Of a stretch of DNA of 54,980 nucleotides, positions 26,374 through 35,321 are shown one piece after another; within the stretch, counting starts at the first letter, position 1; every line of letters starts with the position of its first letter. The DNA is from Kyrpidia sp. (GTDB lineage: Bacteria > Bacillota > Bacilli > Kyrpidiales > Kyrpidiaceae), in the NCBI GenBank assembly GCA_029960885.1, contig JASBVV010000051.1, forward strand, positions 1 to 54,980, read 5' to 3'. The position numbers were made by a program, and so were the translations under genes. The notes under the pieces are model-generated. The model saw only the letters and a program-made list of their open reading frames with translations. It was not told where the DNA came from and ran no database searches.

Positions 26374-26423
26374 GGAGGCTCCGTGGTGCAGAGACACCTC
26401 AGCGGAGCCTCCATTTCGTTTTT
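26374..26423 (+). terminator. attenuator-like terminator in the ssuA leader
   Basis: GGAGGCTCCG (26374-26383) pairs perfectly with CGGAGCCTCC (26403-26412). The interior GGTG/CACC extends the stem around the loop CAGAGA. ATTTCGTTTTT follows. It lies about 50 bases after the promoter and 100 bases before the ssuA start, so most transcripts would stop here unless an alternative structure forms. Two small hairpins precede it: AAACCA-11-TGGTTT, and CCAG-AAGA-CTGG, which shares two bases with the terminator stem. It could instead simply end the macrodomain transcript. Confidence 0.7.
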
Positions 26424-26524
26424 CGGAACTGTGCTTCGGGGAAAGGGGATGGAGGATGGGAGGCATGACTATGAGACCGTAGGAGAGACTTTTGGTGTCA
26501 AATCCGAAATGGAGGAGAAGCGCC

Positions 26525-27553
26525 ATGGTGAAAAGTGTATATCAAAGGAATGGAAAACTGAAAACCGGACGGCTGCTTGCCCTGGTTCTGCTTGTGTTGG
26601 CCGGCGCCCTTACCGGGTGCAGCGGCGCTCACCAGCCCCCTGGGAACTCATTGCTCTCCGGTAGTGGACACGCCGGTGGACAAGAACAGAAGATGGTCCG
26701 GATCGGCTATCAGAAATACGGTACTCTCAACATTCTCAAGTCCCGGGGAACGCTGGAACAACGATTGGCTCCTCTCGGCTATTCGGTTCAGTGGATCCAG
26801 TTCCCGGCCGGACCACAACTTTTGGAAGCCATGAATGCCGGCAGCATCGACATCGGCCATACGGGGGAGGCCCCGCCCATCTTTGCCCAGGCCGCCAGCA
26901 CGCCGCTTGTCTATGTCGCGAACGAAGCGGCCAGTCCTCGGGCGGAAGCCATCTTGGTCCCGAAAAACTCGCCGATCCAAGGGGTGGCCGATTTGAAAGG
27001 GAAGAAAGTGACACTGAACAAAGGATCGAACGTTCATTATCTGCTCGTGAAAGCCCTTGAGAAAGCCGGTCTGAAGTTGACCGACATCCAGCCGGTTTAT
27101 CTCCCCCCCGCGGATGCCCGGGCGGCCTTTGAACGGGGAAGTGTCGATGCCTGGGTGATCTGGGACCCCTTTTATGCCGCAGCCCAGACGGCGACCGGCG
27201 CCCGGGTGCTCACCGACGGCACGGACCTGGTGGCCAACCGCGAATTTTATTTGGCGAGCCGGTCCTTTGCCGAACGCCACAGGGATGTGATTGACGTTTT
27301 ACTGGAGGAAGTGAATAAGACGGATGAGTGGGCGAAAAAAGATCCCCATGCGGTGGCCGAATTCTTGTCTCCTGAACTCGGGATTGATGTCCCGTCCCTG
27401 GAATTGGCGTCCAGGAGAAGAGCGTACGGGGTTCATCCCGTCACCGATCAGGTGCTGGACGACCAACAACTGATTGCCGACATCTTTTTCCGGATCGGAT
27501 TGATTCCCAGGCATATTCAGGTCAAGGAGGCGGTCCTTCCGAGGACGCCTTAA
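26525..27553 (+). CDS. ssuA: aliphatic sulfonate ABC transporter substrate-binding lipoprotein
   Basis: From ATG 26525 (GGAGGAG seven bases ahead) the protein is 342 residues. It has a lipoprotein signal with hydrophobic core LLALVLLVLAGA and lipobox LTGC, then a type II periplasmic-binding fold starting VRIGYQKYGTLNILKSRG. Typical SsuA features are GSIDIGHTGEAPPIFAQAA, KGKKVTLNKGSNVHYLL and VDAWVIWDPFYAAAQ. It captures alkanesulfonates outside the cell. Its partner ATPase is a pseudogene here and no permease gene is visible, so it must share another transporter or be inactive. ssuD follows after 93 bases. Confidence 0.9.
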   Translation: MVKSVYQRNGKLKTGRLLALVLLVLAGALTGCSGAHQPPGNSLLSGSGHAGGQEQKMVRIGYQKYGTLNILKSRGTLEQRLAPLGYSVQWIQFPAGPQLLEAMNAGSIDIGHTGEAPPIFAQAASTPLVYVANEAASPRAEAILVPKNSPIQGVADLKGKKVTLNKGSNVHYLLVKALEKAGLKLTDIQPVYLPPADARAAFERGSVDAWVIWDPFYAAAQTATGARVLTDGTDLVANREFYLASRSFAERHRDVIDVLLEEVNKTDEWAKKDPHAVAEFLSPELGIDVPSLELASRRRAYGVHPVTDQVLDDQQLIADIFFRIGLIPRHIQVKEAVLPRTP

Positions 27554-27646
27554 CTCCTAAGATGCCGGTCGCGGGGATTGGATCGGCTGGGAATCTGTCG
27601 GTTGGGAACTTTTGAATGTTGCCCCTGAAGGAGGAGGTATGGGATC

Positions 27647-28795
27647 ATGCAAATTTTTTGGTTCATCCCGACCCATGGGGACGGCCGCTATCTGGGGACG
27701 GCCGTCGGCGGAAGACCTGCGAATTATGCCTATCTCCGGCAAATCGCTCAGGCGGCTGACCAGCTCTGCTACAGTGGAGTCCTGGTGCCCACGGGCCGAT
27801 CCTGCGAAGATGCGTGGATTGTCGCTGCATCCCTGATTCCTGTAACTGAGAATTTGCGTTTTCTCATCGCGGTGCGGCCGGGGTTGACAGCTCCCTCCGT
27901 TGCCGCCCGTATGGCGGCCACCTTTGACCGGATCTCAAAGGGACGTGTGCTCATCAACGTGGTCACGGGCGGCGATCCCGTCGAGTTGGCCGGGGACGGG
28001 ATTTTTCACGATCATGACGAGCGATACGAGTTGACCGATGAATTTCTCACCATCTGGCGGGGACTGCTGAGCGGGGATGAGGTGAACTTTCAAGGGCGGT
28101 ACCTGCGGGTCAAAGGGGGAAAAGTCCTGTTTCCCCCGTTCCAGAAACCCCATCCGCCCCTCTATTTCGGAGGGTCGTCGCCGGCCGGGCAACGTGTGGC
28201 CGCCAAACATGCGGATGTGTATCTGTCTTGGGGCGAACCTCCGCAGCAAGTGGCGGAGAAGATCCAACAGGTCAAAAGATTGGCCGAGGCCCAGGGAAGA
28301 ACGGTTCGTTTCGGCATCCGGCTGCATGTGATCATCCGCGACACAGAGCGGGAAGCGTGGGAAGCCGCCAACCGTCTGATCCGGTATGTGGATGAAGAAA
28401 CGATCACTGCGGCTCAAAAGGTGTTCTCCCGTTTCGATTCGGAAGGTCAACACCGGATGTTACTCCTGCATCAAGGGAACCAAACGACGTCGCTGGAGGT
28501 GAGTCCGAATCTGTGGGCGGGGATCGGCCTGGTGCGGGGCGGCGCGGGCACGGCGCTGGTCGGCGATCCGGAAACCGTTGCGCGGCGGATCCGGGAGTAC
28601 GCGGATCTCGGGATTGAGACCTTCATTCTTTCCGGATATCCACATTTGGAAGAAGCGTATCGAACCGCCGAATTGTTATTTCCGCATCTCCCGTTGGAAC
28701 AAGCGGCCACTCCTGTCGGAAACCAAGTCACGGGACCCTTTGGGGAAATTGTGGCCAATCATCATTTTCCGGAGCGAAAGGAAGGGGTCGGATGA
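27647..28795 (+). CDS. ssuD: FMNH2-dependent alkanesulfonate monooxygenase
   Basis: SsuD uses FMNH2 and oxygen to cleave C-S bonds of alkanesulfonates to aldehyde and sulfite. The 382 residues are a full-length bacterial-luciferase-like flavoprotein: [31 protein letters not shown] with the conserved cysteine earlier in the chain, [20 protein letters not shown] and [12 protein letters not shown] near the end. GGAGGAGG lies nine bases before ATG. The NAD(P)H-FMN reductase SsuE that normally supplies FMNH2 is not in the window. The gene ends at the decayed ssuB. Confidence 0.95.
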   Translation: MQIFWFIPTHGDGRYLGTAVGGRPANYAYLRQIAQAADQLCYSGVLVPTGRSCEDAWIVAASLIPVTENLRFLIAVRPGLTAPSVAARMAATFDRISKGRVLINVVTGGDPVELAGDGIFHDHDERYELTDEFLTIWRGLLSGDEVNFQGRYLRVKGGKVLFPPFQKPHPPLYFGGSSPAGQRVAAKHADVYLSWGEPPQQVAEKIQQVKRLAEAQGRTVRFGIRLHVIIRDTEREAWEAANRLIRYVDEETITAAQKVFSRFDSEGQHRMLLLHQGNQTTSLEVSPNLWAGIGLVRGGAGTALVGDPETVARRIREYADLGIETFILSGYPHLEEAYRTAELLFPHLPLEQAATPVGNQVTGPFGEIVANHHFPERKEGVG

Positions 28796-28830
28796 AAGAG
28801 CCTTTTTTCGTCAACTGGTCGATCCGTTGA

Positions 28831-29135
28831 ATCCTCCTTCCGTGGCAGCGCGTCGTGGACAATGTGGGAATCGGCCTGAAAGGCGACTGGCGCCGGAAGG
28901 CCGAATTGGCTTTGGAGCACGTGGGATTGGCGGATCGGGCCGGGGAATGGCCGTCCGTTCTCTCCGGGGGACAGAAACAGAGGGTTCACTGGCCAGGGCG
29001 TTGGCCAGTGAACCCCGGCTGCTTCTTTTGGACGAACCGTTGGGAGCTCCGGATGCTCTGACCCGCATCGAGATGCAGCGGTTGGAGGAAGATAAAACGC
29101 CTTCGCCCGCCGCACCGATTTTCTTTTCTGTATAA
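28831..29135 (+). pseudogene. ssuB: ssuB (sulfonate transporter ATPase), truncated and frameshifted
   Basis: The first frame reads [19 protein letters not shown], then [22 protein letters not shown], which is the SsuB Q-loop-to-signature region. At about 28984 the frame shifts by one base. Sequence then continues [29 protein letters not shown], the Walker B and D-loop, and stops after MQRLEEDKT plus an unrelated tail. The N-terminal third with Walker A is absent, and the C-terminal third with the H-loop is missing. A 12-codon frame ([12 protein letters not shown]) overlaps the ssuD stop and may be a deletion junction. No active ATPase can be made. Confidence 0.85.
28982..29015. repeat. 14-bp perfect inverted repeat at the ssuB frameshift
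   Basis: GGGTTCACTGGCCA and TGGCCAGTGAACCC flank a six-base loop. It lies exactly at the frameshift. Restoring one T (GTTTCA) would restore the ssuB frame and break the symmetry. Confidence 0.8.
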
Positions 29136-29160
29136 AACCGAGTTATAAACAAAATTAGAC

Positions 29161-29195
29161 TTGACATATTTAATTAGTTGGATTAACGTATTTAA
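29161..29195 (+). promoter_or_regulatory. AT-rich control region of the sulfate importer genes
   Basis: A perfect TTGACA (29161-29166) stands in the most AT-rich stretch of the area; the -10 is poor at any standard spacing (TAACGT at 17 bases). TATTTAA occurs twice, 22 bases apart (29167-29173 and 29189-29195), as expected for operator sites on one helix face. A poor -10 suggests an activator-dependent promoter. Confidence 0.4.
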
Positions 29196-29255
29196 CAAGT
29201 TTGGTTAAGAGGATGAAAACGGTTAAGGAACAGCCGGTAGTCAGGGGGAATGCAG

Positions 29256-30317
29256 ATGGCACGGTTTGGCGTGCACCGGTGGAGAAGAATGCTGTCGATG
29301 GTCGGATTGGCGGTGGCGGTGGCCGGTTGCGGCGGAGGTGCCGCCGGCCCCGCCTCCGCGCCGGGCGGAGCTTCCACCCAAGGCGGCGGGGAAATCCAGC
29401 TTCTCAACGTGTCCTATGATCCGACCCGGGAATTCTATCAGGCGTTTAATCAGGCCTTTGCCGAGTACTGGAAGACCAAAACGGGGCAGACGGTGACCGT
29501 GAAACAATCGCACGGAGGGTCGGGGCAACAGGCGTTGTCGGTGATCAACGGCCTGGAGGCCGATGTGGTCACCCTCGCCCTGGCGTACGACATCGACGCC
29601 ATTCGGGACAAGGGATTGATTCAGGGAGATTGGCAGAAACGGCTTCCTTTCAACAGTTCCCCGTACACGTCGACCATTGTGTTCTTGGTGCGCCACGGGA
29701 ATCCGAAGGGCATCCACGATTGGAACGACTTGGTCAAACCGGGTGTGTCGGTGATCACGCCCAACCCCAAGACATCGGGAGGTGCGCGCTGGAACCATCT
29801 GGCCGCCTGGGGGTATGCCCTCCAACATGACGGCGGCGACGAGGAAAAGGCGAAAGATTTTTTACGGCGCCTTTACAAGAATGTCCCGGTTCTCGACTCC
29901 GGGGCCAGAGGGGCGACAACGACCTTTGTCGAGCGGGGAATCGGAGACGTTCTCATCGCCTGGGAAAACGAGGCTCTGCTCGCCGTCAACAAGTTCGGCA
30001 AAGACAAATTTGATCTCGTGGTACCGTCGATCAGCATTCTTGCGGAGCCTCCGGTCGCCGTGGTGGATCGCGTGGTCGACAAGCGCGGAACCCGCGCCGT
30101 GGCTCAGGCCTATCTGGAATATTTGTATACTCCCGTGGGGCAGGAATTGGCGGCCAAGAATTTTTACCGTCCCCGGGATGAAGCCGTGGCGAAAAAATAC
30201 GCCGGACAGTTTCCGAATCTGAAACTCTTCACCATTGACGATCTGGGGGGATGGTCAAAGGCGCACAAGACCCATTTTGCCGACGGAGGGATCTTTGACC
30301 AGATTTACGCGCGATGA
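29256..30317 (+). CDS. sbp: sulfate ABC transporter substrate-binding lipoprotein
   Basis: A 353-residue binding protein with lipobox VAGC after a hydrophobic signal, a low-complexity Gly/Ala/Ser linker, then the sulfate/thiosulfate-binding fold. Diagnostic parts are [66 protein letters not shown] and the C-terminal [10 protein letters not shown]. It delivers sulfate to CysTWA encoded next. ATG 29250 abuts GGGGG; ATG 29256 is eight bases away and is preferred. Confidence 0.93.
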   Translation: MARFGVHRWRRMLSMVGLAVAVAGCGGGAAGPASAPGGASTQGGGEIQLLNVSYDPTREFYQAFNQAFAEYWKTKTGQTVTVKQSHGGSGQQALSVINGLEADVVTLALAYDIDAIRDKGLIQGDWQKRLPFNSSPYTSTIVFLVRHGNPKGIHDWNDLVKPGVSVITPNPKTSGGARWNHLAAWGYALQHDGGDEEKAKDFLRRLYKNVPVLDSGARGATTTFVERGIGDVLIAWENEALLAVNKFGKDKFDLVVPSISILAEPPVAVVDRVVDKRGTRAVAQAYLEYLYTPVGQELAAKNFYRPRDEAVAKKYAGQFPNLKLFTIDDLGGWSKAHKTHFADGGIFDQIYAR

Positions 30318-30404
30318 GAGCCCGCATCAGAATCCCGGATCGGCCGGAGAAACGGGAGTCCGCTTGAACGAGCGCCTCCGGGATGGAGGAGAGGAGGAGA
30401 CGGA

Positions 30405-31244
30405 ATGGCCGGAGGGCCTAAGGGACGCATCCTTTTGCCGGGTTTCGGTATGACCTTGGGAGTGACGGTGTTCTACGTCTGTGTGATGATCTTGATTCCC
30501 TTTGCCGTCCTGGTGCTGAAAACGGCTTCGCTGAACCTTCACGGGTTCTATGAGACGGTGACGGCGCCCCGGGTGATGGCCGCCCTGCGCCTCAGCCTTC
30601 TGACCGCCCTGATGGCCGCCTGTATCAACGTGGTCTTCGGAGTGCCGGCCGCCTGGGTATTGTCCAGGTATTCGTTTCCGGGAAAGCGGTTGCTCGATGC
30701 GGTGGTCGATCTGCCCTTTGCCTTGCCCACCGCCGTGGCCGGCATCGCCCTGACGTCGATGTTCGGTCCGGCGGGGGGACCGGGAGCGATCTTGGAACGA
30801 TTCGGTGTTCGCGTCGCCTTTACTCCGGTGGGGATTGTGGTGGCTCTGGCGTTTATCGGCCTTCCCTTCGTGGTGCGAACCCTTCAACCGGTCATTGAAA
30901 GTCTCGACCGGCGGGTGGAGGAGGCGGCGGCGACATTGGGGGCGAGCCCGGCTCAGGTTTTTTTTCGAGTGATCCTGCCTCCCCTGGTGCCCGCCGTGCT
31001 CAGCGGATTCTCCCTGGCCTTTGCCCGGGGAGTCGGTGAGTACGGATCGGTGGTCTTCATTTCCGGGAATATGCCGATGCGCACGGAAATCGCTCCTGTG
31101 GTGATCATGACCAAATTGCAACAGTTCGACTACGCCGGTGCCGCGGCGGTGGCCGTCGTCCTGCTGATCGTTTCGCTCGTCGTGATGTCGTTGGTTCGTC
31201 TGATCGAGTTGCGGGCCGGTTTTTGGCGGACGGGTGTGCGATAA
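30405..31244 (+). CDS. cysT: sulfate ABC transporter permease CysT
   Basis: 279 residues with six membrane segments and the EAA coupling loop EEAAATLGASPAQVFFRVILPPL. Sequence features of CysT/CysU are SRYSFPGKRLLDAVVDLPFALPTAVAGIAL and FARGVGEYGSVVFISGNMP. It pairs with CysW to form the sulfate channel. GGAGGAGACGG precedes ATG. It follows sbp by 87 bases. Confidence 0.93.
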   Translation: MAGGPKGRILLPGFGMTLGVTVFYVCVMILIPFAVLVLKTASLNLHGFYETVTAPRVMAALRLSLLTALMAACINVVFGVPAAWVLSRYSFPGKRLLDAVVDLPFALPTAVAGIALTSMFGPAGGPGAILERFGVRVAFTPVGIVVALAFIGLPFVVRTLQPVIESLDRRVEEAAATLGASPAQVFFRVILPPLVPAVLSGFSLAFARGVGEYGSVVFISGNMPMRTEIAPVVIMTKLQQFDYAGAAAVAVVLLIVSLVVMSLVRLIELRAGFWRTGVR

Positions 31245-31284
31245 GGACGCCGGAACAATGCGGGAGGGGAAAGGAGGAATGGGG

Positions 31285-32163
31285 ATGGCCGGATCCCATC
31301 GTTCGGGGACGCGGGCGGGAAGATGGTTGCTCATCGGGGTGACTGTATTGTTTTTTGCCGTGTTCTTGTTCGCGCCGCTGGTTGTCGTTTTCTCTTCGGC
31401 GTTGCAAAAGGGATTCGGATATTGTCTGGCGGCCTTGGCCGACCCGGAAACGGTGGCCGCGGTGCGTCTGACCCTGCTCACCACCTGTATTGCGGTGCCG
31501 GTGAACACCCTCTTCGGCCTGTGTGCCGGATGGGCGATCGCGAAGTATGAGTTTCCCGGAAAATCTCTGCTGAAAACGGTGATTGCGCTGCCGTTTTCCG
31601 TCTCTCCGGTGATCGCGGGTCTGATGTTTGTCCTCGTGTACGGGTCCGGAGGATGGATCGGACCTTGGTTGGAGGCCCATCATATCCGGGTGATCTTCGC
31701 GGTGCCGGGGATCATTCTCACGACGTTGTTTGTGACATTGCCCCTTGCGGCCCATGAATTGATCGCCGTCCTGGAGGCCCAGGGGAGGGAAGAAGAGGAG
31801 GCCGCCTGGACCCTCGGTGCGACAGGCCGGCAGATTTTTTGCAAAATCACCCTTCCAAAGATCAAATGGGGGTTGTTTTACGGGGTCATCCTGTCCACCG
31901 CCCGGACCATGGGCGAGTTTGGAGCAGTGTCCGTGGTGTCGGGACACATTCGCGGGTTGACGAACACTCTGCCCCTTCACATTGAAGTGTTGTACAACCA
32001 ATATGACACCGTCGCCGCCTTTTCCGCGGCCACTCTTTTGGCTCTCATCGCTCTTGCGACCCTGGCGGCAAAAGCCGCGCTGGAGCGCCGGACAGAGCGA
32101 CGGAGGGACCGGCCTGCCCCGGCCCAGGCGACCTCGGGAAGGGAGGAATGGACATGGGCGTGA
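31285..32163 (+). CDS. cysW: sulfate ABC transporter permease CysW
   Basis: 292 residues with six membrane helices. The EAA loop reads [24 protein letters not shown], and [19 protein letters not shown] is the CysW version of the segment in CysT. It forms the second half of the sulfate channel. AGGAGG abuts ATG 31279 and lies seven bases before ATG 31285, so the second is preferred. Its stop overlaps the first codons of cysA. Confidence 0.92.
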   Translation: MAGSHRSGTRAGRWLLIGVTVLFFAVFLFAPLVVVFSSALQKGFGYCLAALADPETVAAVRLTLLTTCIAVPVNTLFGLCAGWAIAKYEFPGKSLLKTVIALPFSVSPVIAGLMFVLVYGSGGWIGPWLEAHHIRVIFAVPGIILTTLFVTLPLAAHELIAVLEAQGREEEEAAWTLGATGRQIFCKITLPKIKWGLFYGVILSTARTMGEFGAVSVVSGHIRGLTNTLPLHIEVLYNQYDTVAAFSAATLLALIALATLAAKAALERRTERRRDRPAPAQATSGREEWTWA

Positions 32164-33278
32164 CGCTGCGTTCCGTATGGAAGACCTATAAGCGAACGGC
32201 CGTTTTGCAGGATGTCGACCTCGATCTGCCGACCGGCAAGCTGGTGGCCCTGCTGGGGCCTTCAGGTTCCGGCAAGACCACTCTTCTCCGCATCCTGGCG
32301 GGGCTGGAGGTGCCCGATCATGGGGCGGTGCTGTTTGACGGCGAGGACGTGACCCGGAGACCTCCCGGGGTTCGCAGGGCGGGCATGGTGTTTCAACACT
32401 ATGCTCTTTTCGGGCACATGACCGTGTTTGACAACGTGGCCTTCGGACTCCGGGTACTGCCGCTAAAAAACCGGCCCCTTCCTTGGGAGATCGATACGAA
32501 GGTTCGCGAATTGATCCACAGGGTCCGTCTGGACGCTCTTGAATCGCGATATCCGTCGCAATTGTCGGGCGGACAGCAGCAACGGGTGGCGCTGGCCCGC
32601 GCCCTGGCCGTCGATCCCCGCATTTTGCTGCTGGATGAACCCTTTGCGGCTCTCGACGCCAAGGTTCGGGTCGAGTTGCGCCGCTGGTTGAGAGAATTTC
32701 AACGGGAATTGGGAATCACCACGGTCTTTGTGACCCACGATCAGGAGGAGGCGACGGATATTGCAGATCTTGTCGTGGTGGTCAACCAGGGGCGGATCGA
32801 ACAGGTGGGGTCCCCTTCAGAGATTTACGAGCGACCGGCCAGTGCTTTTGTGTTTGAGTTCATCGGGCGGTCCAACGTGTTGCCGTTGAATGCCCGGGAA
32901 GGGAAGTGGGCCCATGACCTCCTTTCCCGGGTTCTTCCGGATTCGGTTTCTTCTTCCGAGACCGTGCGCGCCTACGTCCGGCCCCACGAGATCGACGTCC
33001 ACCGCCTCCGCGACCGGGGCACGGCCGTGAAGGCGGTGGTGGAGCGCGTGCATCCTCACGGCGCCGTCGTTCGCCTCGTCGCCCGGGAGGCCGGCGGCGA
33101 ACACCGATGGGAAGCGGAAATCAGCCGGGATCGCTACGAAGCGCTCAAAGTGAACATCGGAGATACCGTGTATCTCGAGTTTCGGAGCGTGACGATCTTC
33201 ACCCCGCACAGAAAAGTGGTGCATAGCTGGACCTTGGATCCGGTTCGGGAAGAATTTCAACAGCCCCAAAGGGGGTGA
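32154..33278 (+). CDS. cysA: sulfate/thiosulfate ABC transporter ATP-binding protein
   Basis: 374 residues. Walker A is GPSGSGKTT, the signature is LSGGQQQR, Walker B is ILLLDEPF and the H-loop is VTHDQEEA. The C-terminal 130 residues form a TOBE-like regulatory domain ([15 protein letters not shown]). It energises CysTW and, as it is intact, could in principle serve the orphan SsuA only if permease specificity allowed it. The start overlaps cysW by ten bases, with GGAGG seven bases ahead. Confidence 0.95.
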   Translation: MGVTLRSVWKTYKRTAVLQDVDLDLPTGKLVALLGPSGSGKTTLLRILAGLEVPDHGAVLFDGEDVTRRPPGVRRAGMVFQHYALFGHMTVFDNVAFGLRVLPLKNRPLPWEIDTKVRELIHRVRLDALESRYPSQLSGGQQQRVALARALAVDPRILLLDEPFAALDAKVRVELRRWLREFQRELGITTVFVTHDQEEATDIADLVVVVNQGRIEQVGSPSEIYERPASAFVFEFIGRSNVLPLNAREGKWAHDLLSRVLPDSVSSSETVRAYVRPHEIDVHRLRDRGTAVKAVVERVHPHGAVVRLVAREAGGEHRWEAEISRDRYEALKVNIGDTVYLEFRSVTIFTPHRKVVHSWTLDPVREEFQQPQRG

Positions 33279-33296
33279 GGGGGGCGGTGCACCGCA

Positions 33297-33313
33297 AGAG
33301 GCGCTACGCCTCT
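33297..33313. terminator. hairpin between cysA and the dienelactone hydrolase gene
   Basis: AGAGGCG-CTA-CGCCTCT is a perfect 7-bp stem 19 bases after the cysA stop; the hydrolase stop codon lies in its loop. It has a short TT before a C-run, so it is a weak bidirectional terminator. Confidence 0.4.
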
Positions 33314-34137
33314 TTCCCCCTCAACACCCTGTGAAAGAACGCCAAAGTGCGCACCCAGGCATCGGCCGCCGCCTCGACGTCATACGCTCCCCGGGTGTCA
33401 TTGAAAAAAGCATGTTTGGCCCCGGGATACACCTGGGATGTCCACGATTGGCCCGCCCGCCGCATGGCCCCGGCAAACGCGGGCACCTGGCCGGTGATGG
33501 CGGGATCCAGCTCCGCGAAAAAACCGGCCATCGGGCACCTGATGCGCGCCGCGGCGTCCTCCCCCGGCAACCGTCCGTAATACACCACCGCACCGGCGAG
33601 GTTCGGCTCTCCGGCGGCCAGTAAGGCAGATAATGCTCCGCCCATGCAGTAACCCACCGACGCCACCGGCTTACCCCGAGAGGCTTCAAATTCGCCAAGA
33701 TACGAAATCAATCCCTTCAGGATCTCGACATACTTCCCCATGTTGTTGGCGATCCCGCCGAACAGGGCTTGCAAGGTCTCGGCAATCTCCGTGCGCGACG
33801 GCTCCGGCAGACGGCTCACCGCCTCCTCGCGTTTGGACGGATCTCCCCAGGCTTCCGGAGGCAAGGCATCGAGAAACCCTTTGGCCGCTTCGATGCGTTC
33901 TTCGCTCATTTCCGAAGGACGCCGGCCGTCCTCCGCATACAAATCGGGCGCCACGGCGTAATACCCCGCTTTCGCAAACCGTTCGGTCACATCCCGAATG
34001 TGCCCGTCCACCCCCCAGATCTCCTGAATCACAATCACCGTGGGCAACGGGAGCGGCGCTCTCTCAAGCCGCACCGCATACCCCCTCCTGCGCCGGCCGG
34101 CGGCCGACCACTCGATCCACTCCTGATGTAAACTCAT
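33304..34137 (-). CDS. dienelactone hydrolase family protein
   Basis: A 277-residue alpha/beta hydrolase. The catalytic triad is visible as C in GYCMGGALSALL, D in FAELDPAIT and H in PGAKHAFFND. The N-terminal VIVIQEIWGVDGHIRDVTERFAKAGYYAVAPDLY is typical. The classical enzyme opens dienelactones in aromatic breakdown, but many homologues are general esterases. An insert of about 40 residues (100-140) is longer than in the Pseudomonas enzyme. The start overlaps the MBL gene stop by four bases (ATGA). Confidence 0.88.
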   Translation of the reverse strand: MSLHQEWIEWSAAGRRRRGYAVRLERAPLPLPTVIVIQEIWGVDGHIRDVTERFAKAGYYAVAPDLYAEDGRRPSEMSEERIEAAKGFLDALPPEAWGDPSKREEAVSRLPEPSRTEIAETLQALFGGIANNMGKYVEILKGLISYLGEFEASRGKPVASVGYCMGGALSALLAAGEPNLAGAVVYYGRLPGEDAAARIRCPMAGFFAELDPAITGQVPAFAGAMRRAGQSWTSQVYPGAKHAFFNDTRGAYDVEAAADAWVRTLAFFHRVLRGKEA

Positions 34138-34796
34138 TTCCGTCCCCCCTCTTCCTGCAAAAACGGATTAAAGCGGCGCTCGTCGCCGATGGTGGAGTCC
34201 TCTTCGTGGCCCGGGTAGATCACCGTATCATCCGGATACGGAAGCAGAGCGCGCCGGATTGACGCAAGCAACGTCTCATGACTGCCCCCCGGAAAATCCG
34301 TGCGACCGATGGAACCCGCAAACAACGTGTCTCCGGTAAAAACGATCTTCGGGCGCAGTTCCCCCCTTTGGAGGGCGATGTCCAAACACACGCCTCCCGG
34401 AGTGTGGCCCGGGGTGTGGAGCACCCGCACACGCAGACCGGCCGTGTCCAGAGTCTCTCCGCCCCTCCACAGATTCTCCGGCGGCCGGCAGGCCACCGGC
34501 CGGCCCATGAACGCCGACAGATTCTTGGCCGGGTCGGTCAACATGGGAGCATCCGCTTCGTGAACATAGACCGGTGCTCCGGTGCGCCCCCTGAGTTCCT
34601 CCAAGCCCATCAGGTGATCCGCGTGGCCGTGGGTGAGCAAAATCGCTCGAACGATCAATCCGTGCTCCTGAAGAAATCGCTCCACTGCATCCATGGGCCC
34701 GCTCGGATCGATCACCACCGCCTCTCTCCCGTCTTCCGGAGCCGCGACATAGCAGTTCGTTCCCATCTCATTCAACACGAAACGCTCAACCCGCAT
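34134..34796 (-). CDS. metallo-beta-lactamase fold hydrolase (glyoxalase II-like)
   Basis: 220 residues with the metal-binding motif THGHADH (55-61), further ligands in VLHTPGHTPGG and VFTGDTLF, and a final IYPGHEEDSTIGDERRFNPFL. This resembles YqgX-type bacterial hydrolases of the hydroxyacylglutathione hydrolase group, which may act on thiol adducts such as those of bacillithiol. It is translationally coupled to the dienelactone hydrolase and lies 81 bases after dtd. Confidence 0.88.
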   Translation of the reverse strand: MRVERFVLNEMGTNCYVAAPEDGREAVVIDPSGPMDAVERFLQEHGLIVRAILLTHGHADHLMGLEELRGRTGAPVYVHEADAPMLTDPAKNLSAFMGRPVACRPPENLWRGGETLDTAGLRVRVLHTPGHTPGGVCLDIALQRGELRPKIVFTGDTLFAGSIGRTDFPGGSHETLLASIRRALLPYPDDTVIYPGHEEDSTIGDERRFNPFLQEEGGRK

Positions 34797-34877
34797 TCCC
34801 GCCCCTCCTTGGTCCTCGATTCAAGATTCTGAACCCCTTCCCGCACCCCTTGCGTTGCCCGAGGCCACTCCCCTCGT

Positions 34878-35321
34878 TCACCCCCGGCTGTCCAGCCACA
34901 GGGTGACCGGCCCGTCATTGACCAGATCGACCTCCATATGCGCCCCGAACCGCCCCGTCTCCACAGGCAGCCCCTTCGCCCGCAGATGCTCGTTGACCGT
35001 CTCAAACAGCCCCTTCGCCGCTTCCCCCGGCGCCGCCCCGGTAAAATCCGGCCGGCGTCCTTTCCGGCAATCCCCCAGAAGTGTGAATTGGGACACCGTG
35101 AGCACCGCCCCGCCGACATCACTGACCGACCGGCCCATCTTTCCCGTCTCATCAGGGAACACCCGGAGCCCGGCCACCTTTTCCGCCAGCCACAGGGCAT
35201 CGGCCTCCCCGTCATCCCGGGCGACGCCCACCAGAACCAACAGGCCGGACCCGATCCGCGCCACCGCCCGCCCGTCCACTCGAACCTCGGCACGGGAGAC
35301 CCGCTGCACCACCGCCCGCAT
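34878..35321 (-). CDS. dtd: D-aminoacyl-tRNA deacylase
   Basis: Dtd removes D-amino acids (and glycine from tRNA-Ala) mischarged on tRNA. The 147 residues are full length, with [17 protein letters not shown] and the Gly-cisPro motif [11 protein letters not shown]. The start lies immediately after the relA stop, the usual Bacilli order apt-relA-dtd, so it is co-transcribed. Confidence 0.95.
   Translation of the reverse strand: MRAVVQRVSRAEVRVDGRAVARIGSGLLVLVGVARDDGEADALWLAEKVAGLRVFPDETGKMGRSVSDVGGAVLTVSQFTLLGDCRKGRRPDFTGAAPGEAAKGLFETVNEHLRAKGLPVETGRFGAHMEVDLVNDGPVTLWLDSRG

Noticed and set aside
26320-26430. SAM (S-box) riboswitch or T-box upstream of ssuA
   Set aside because: The conserved cores of these classes as I know them were not found. 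A terminator hairpin alone does not identify a riboswitch.
28792-28830. 12-codon peptide [12 protein letters not shown] as a real gene
   Set aside because: It overlaps the ssuD stop and ends at the ssuB remnant. It is more likely the scar of a deleted ssuC/ssuB start than a functional peptide.
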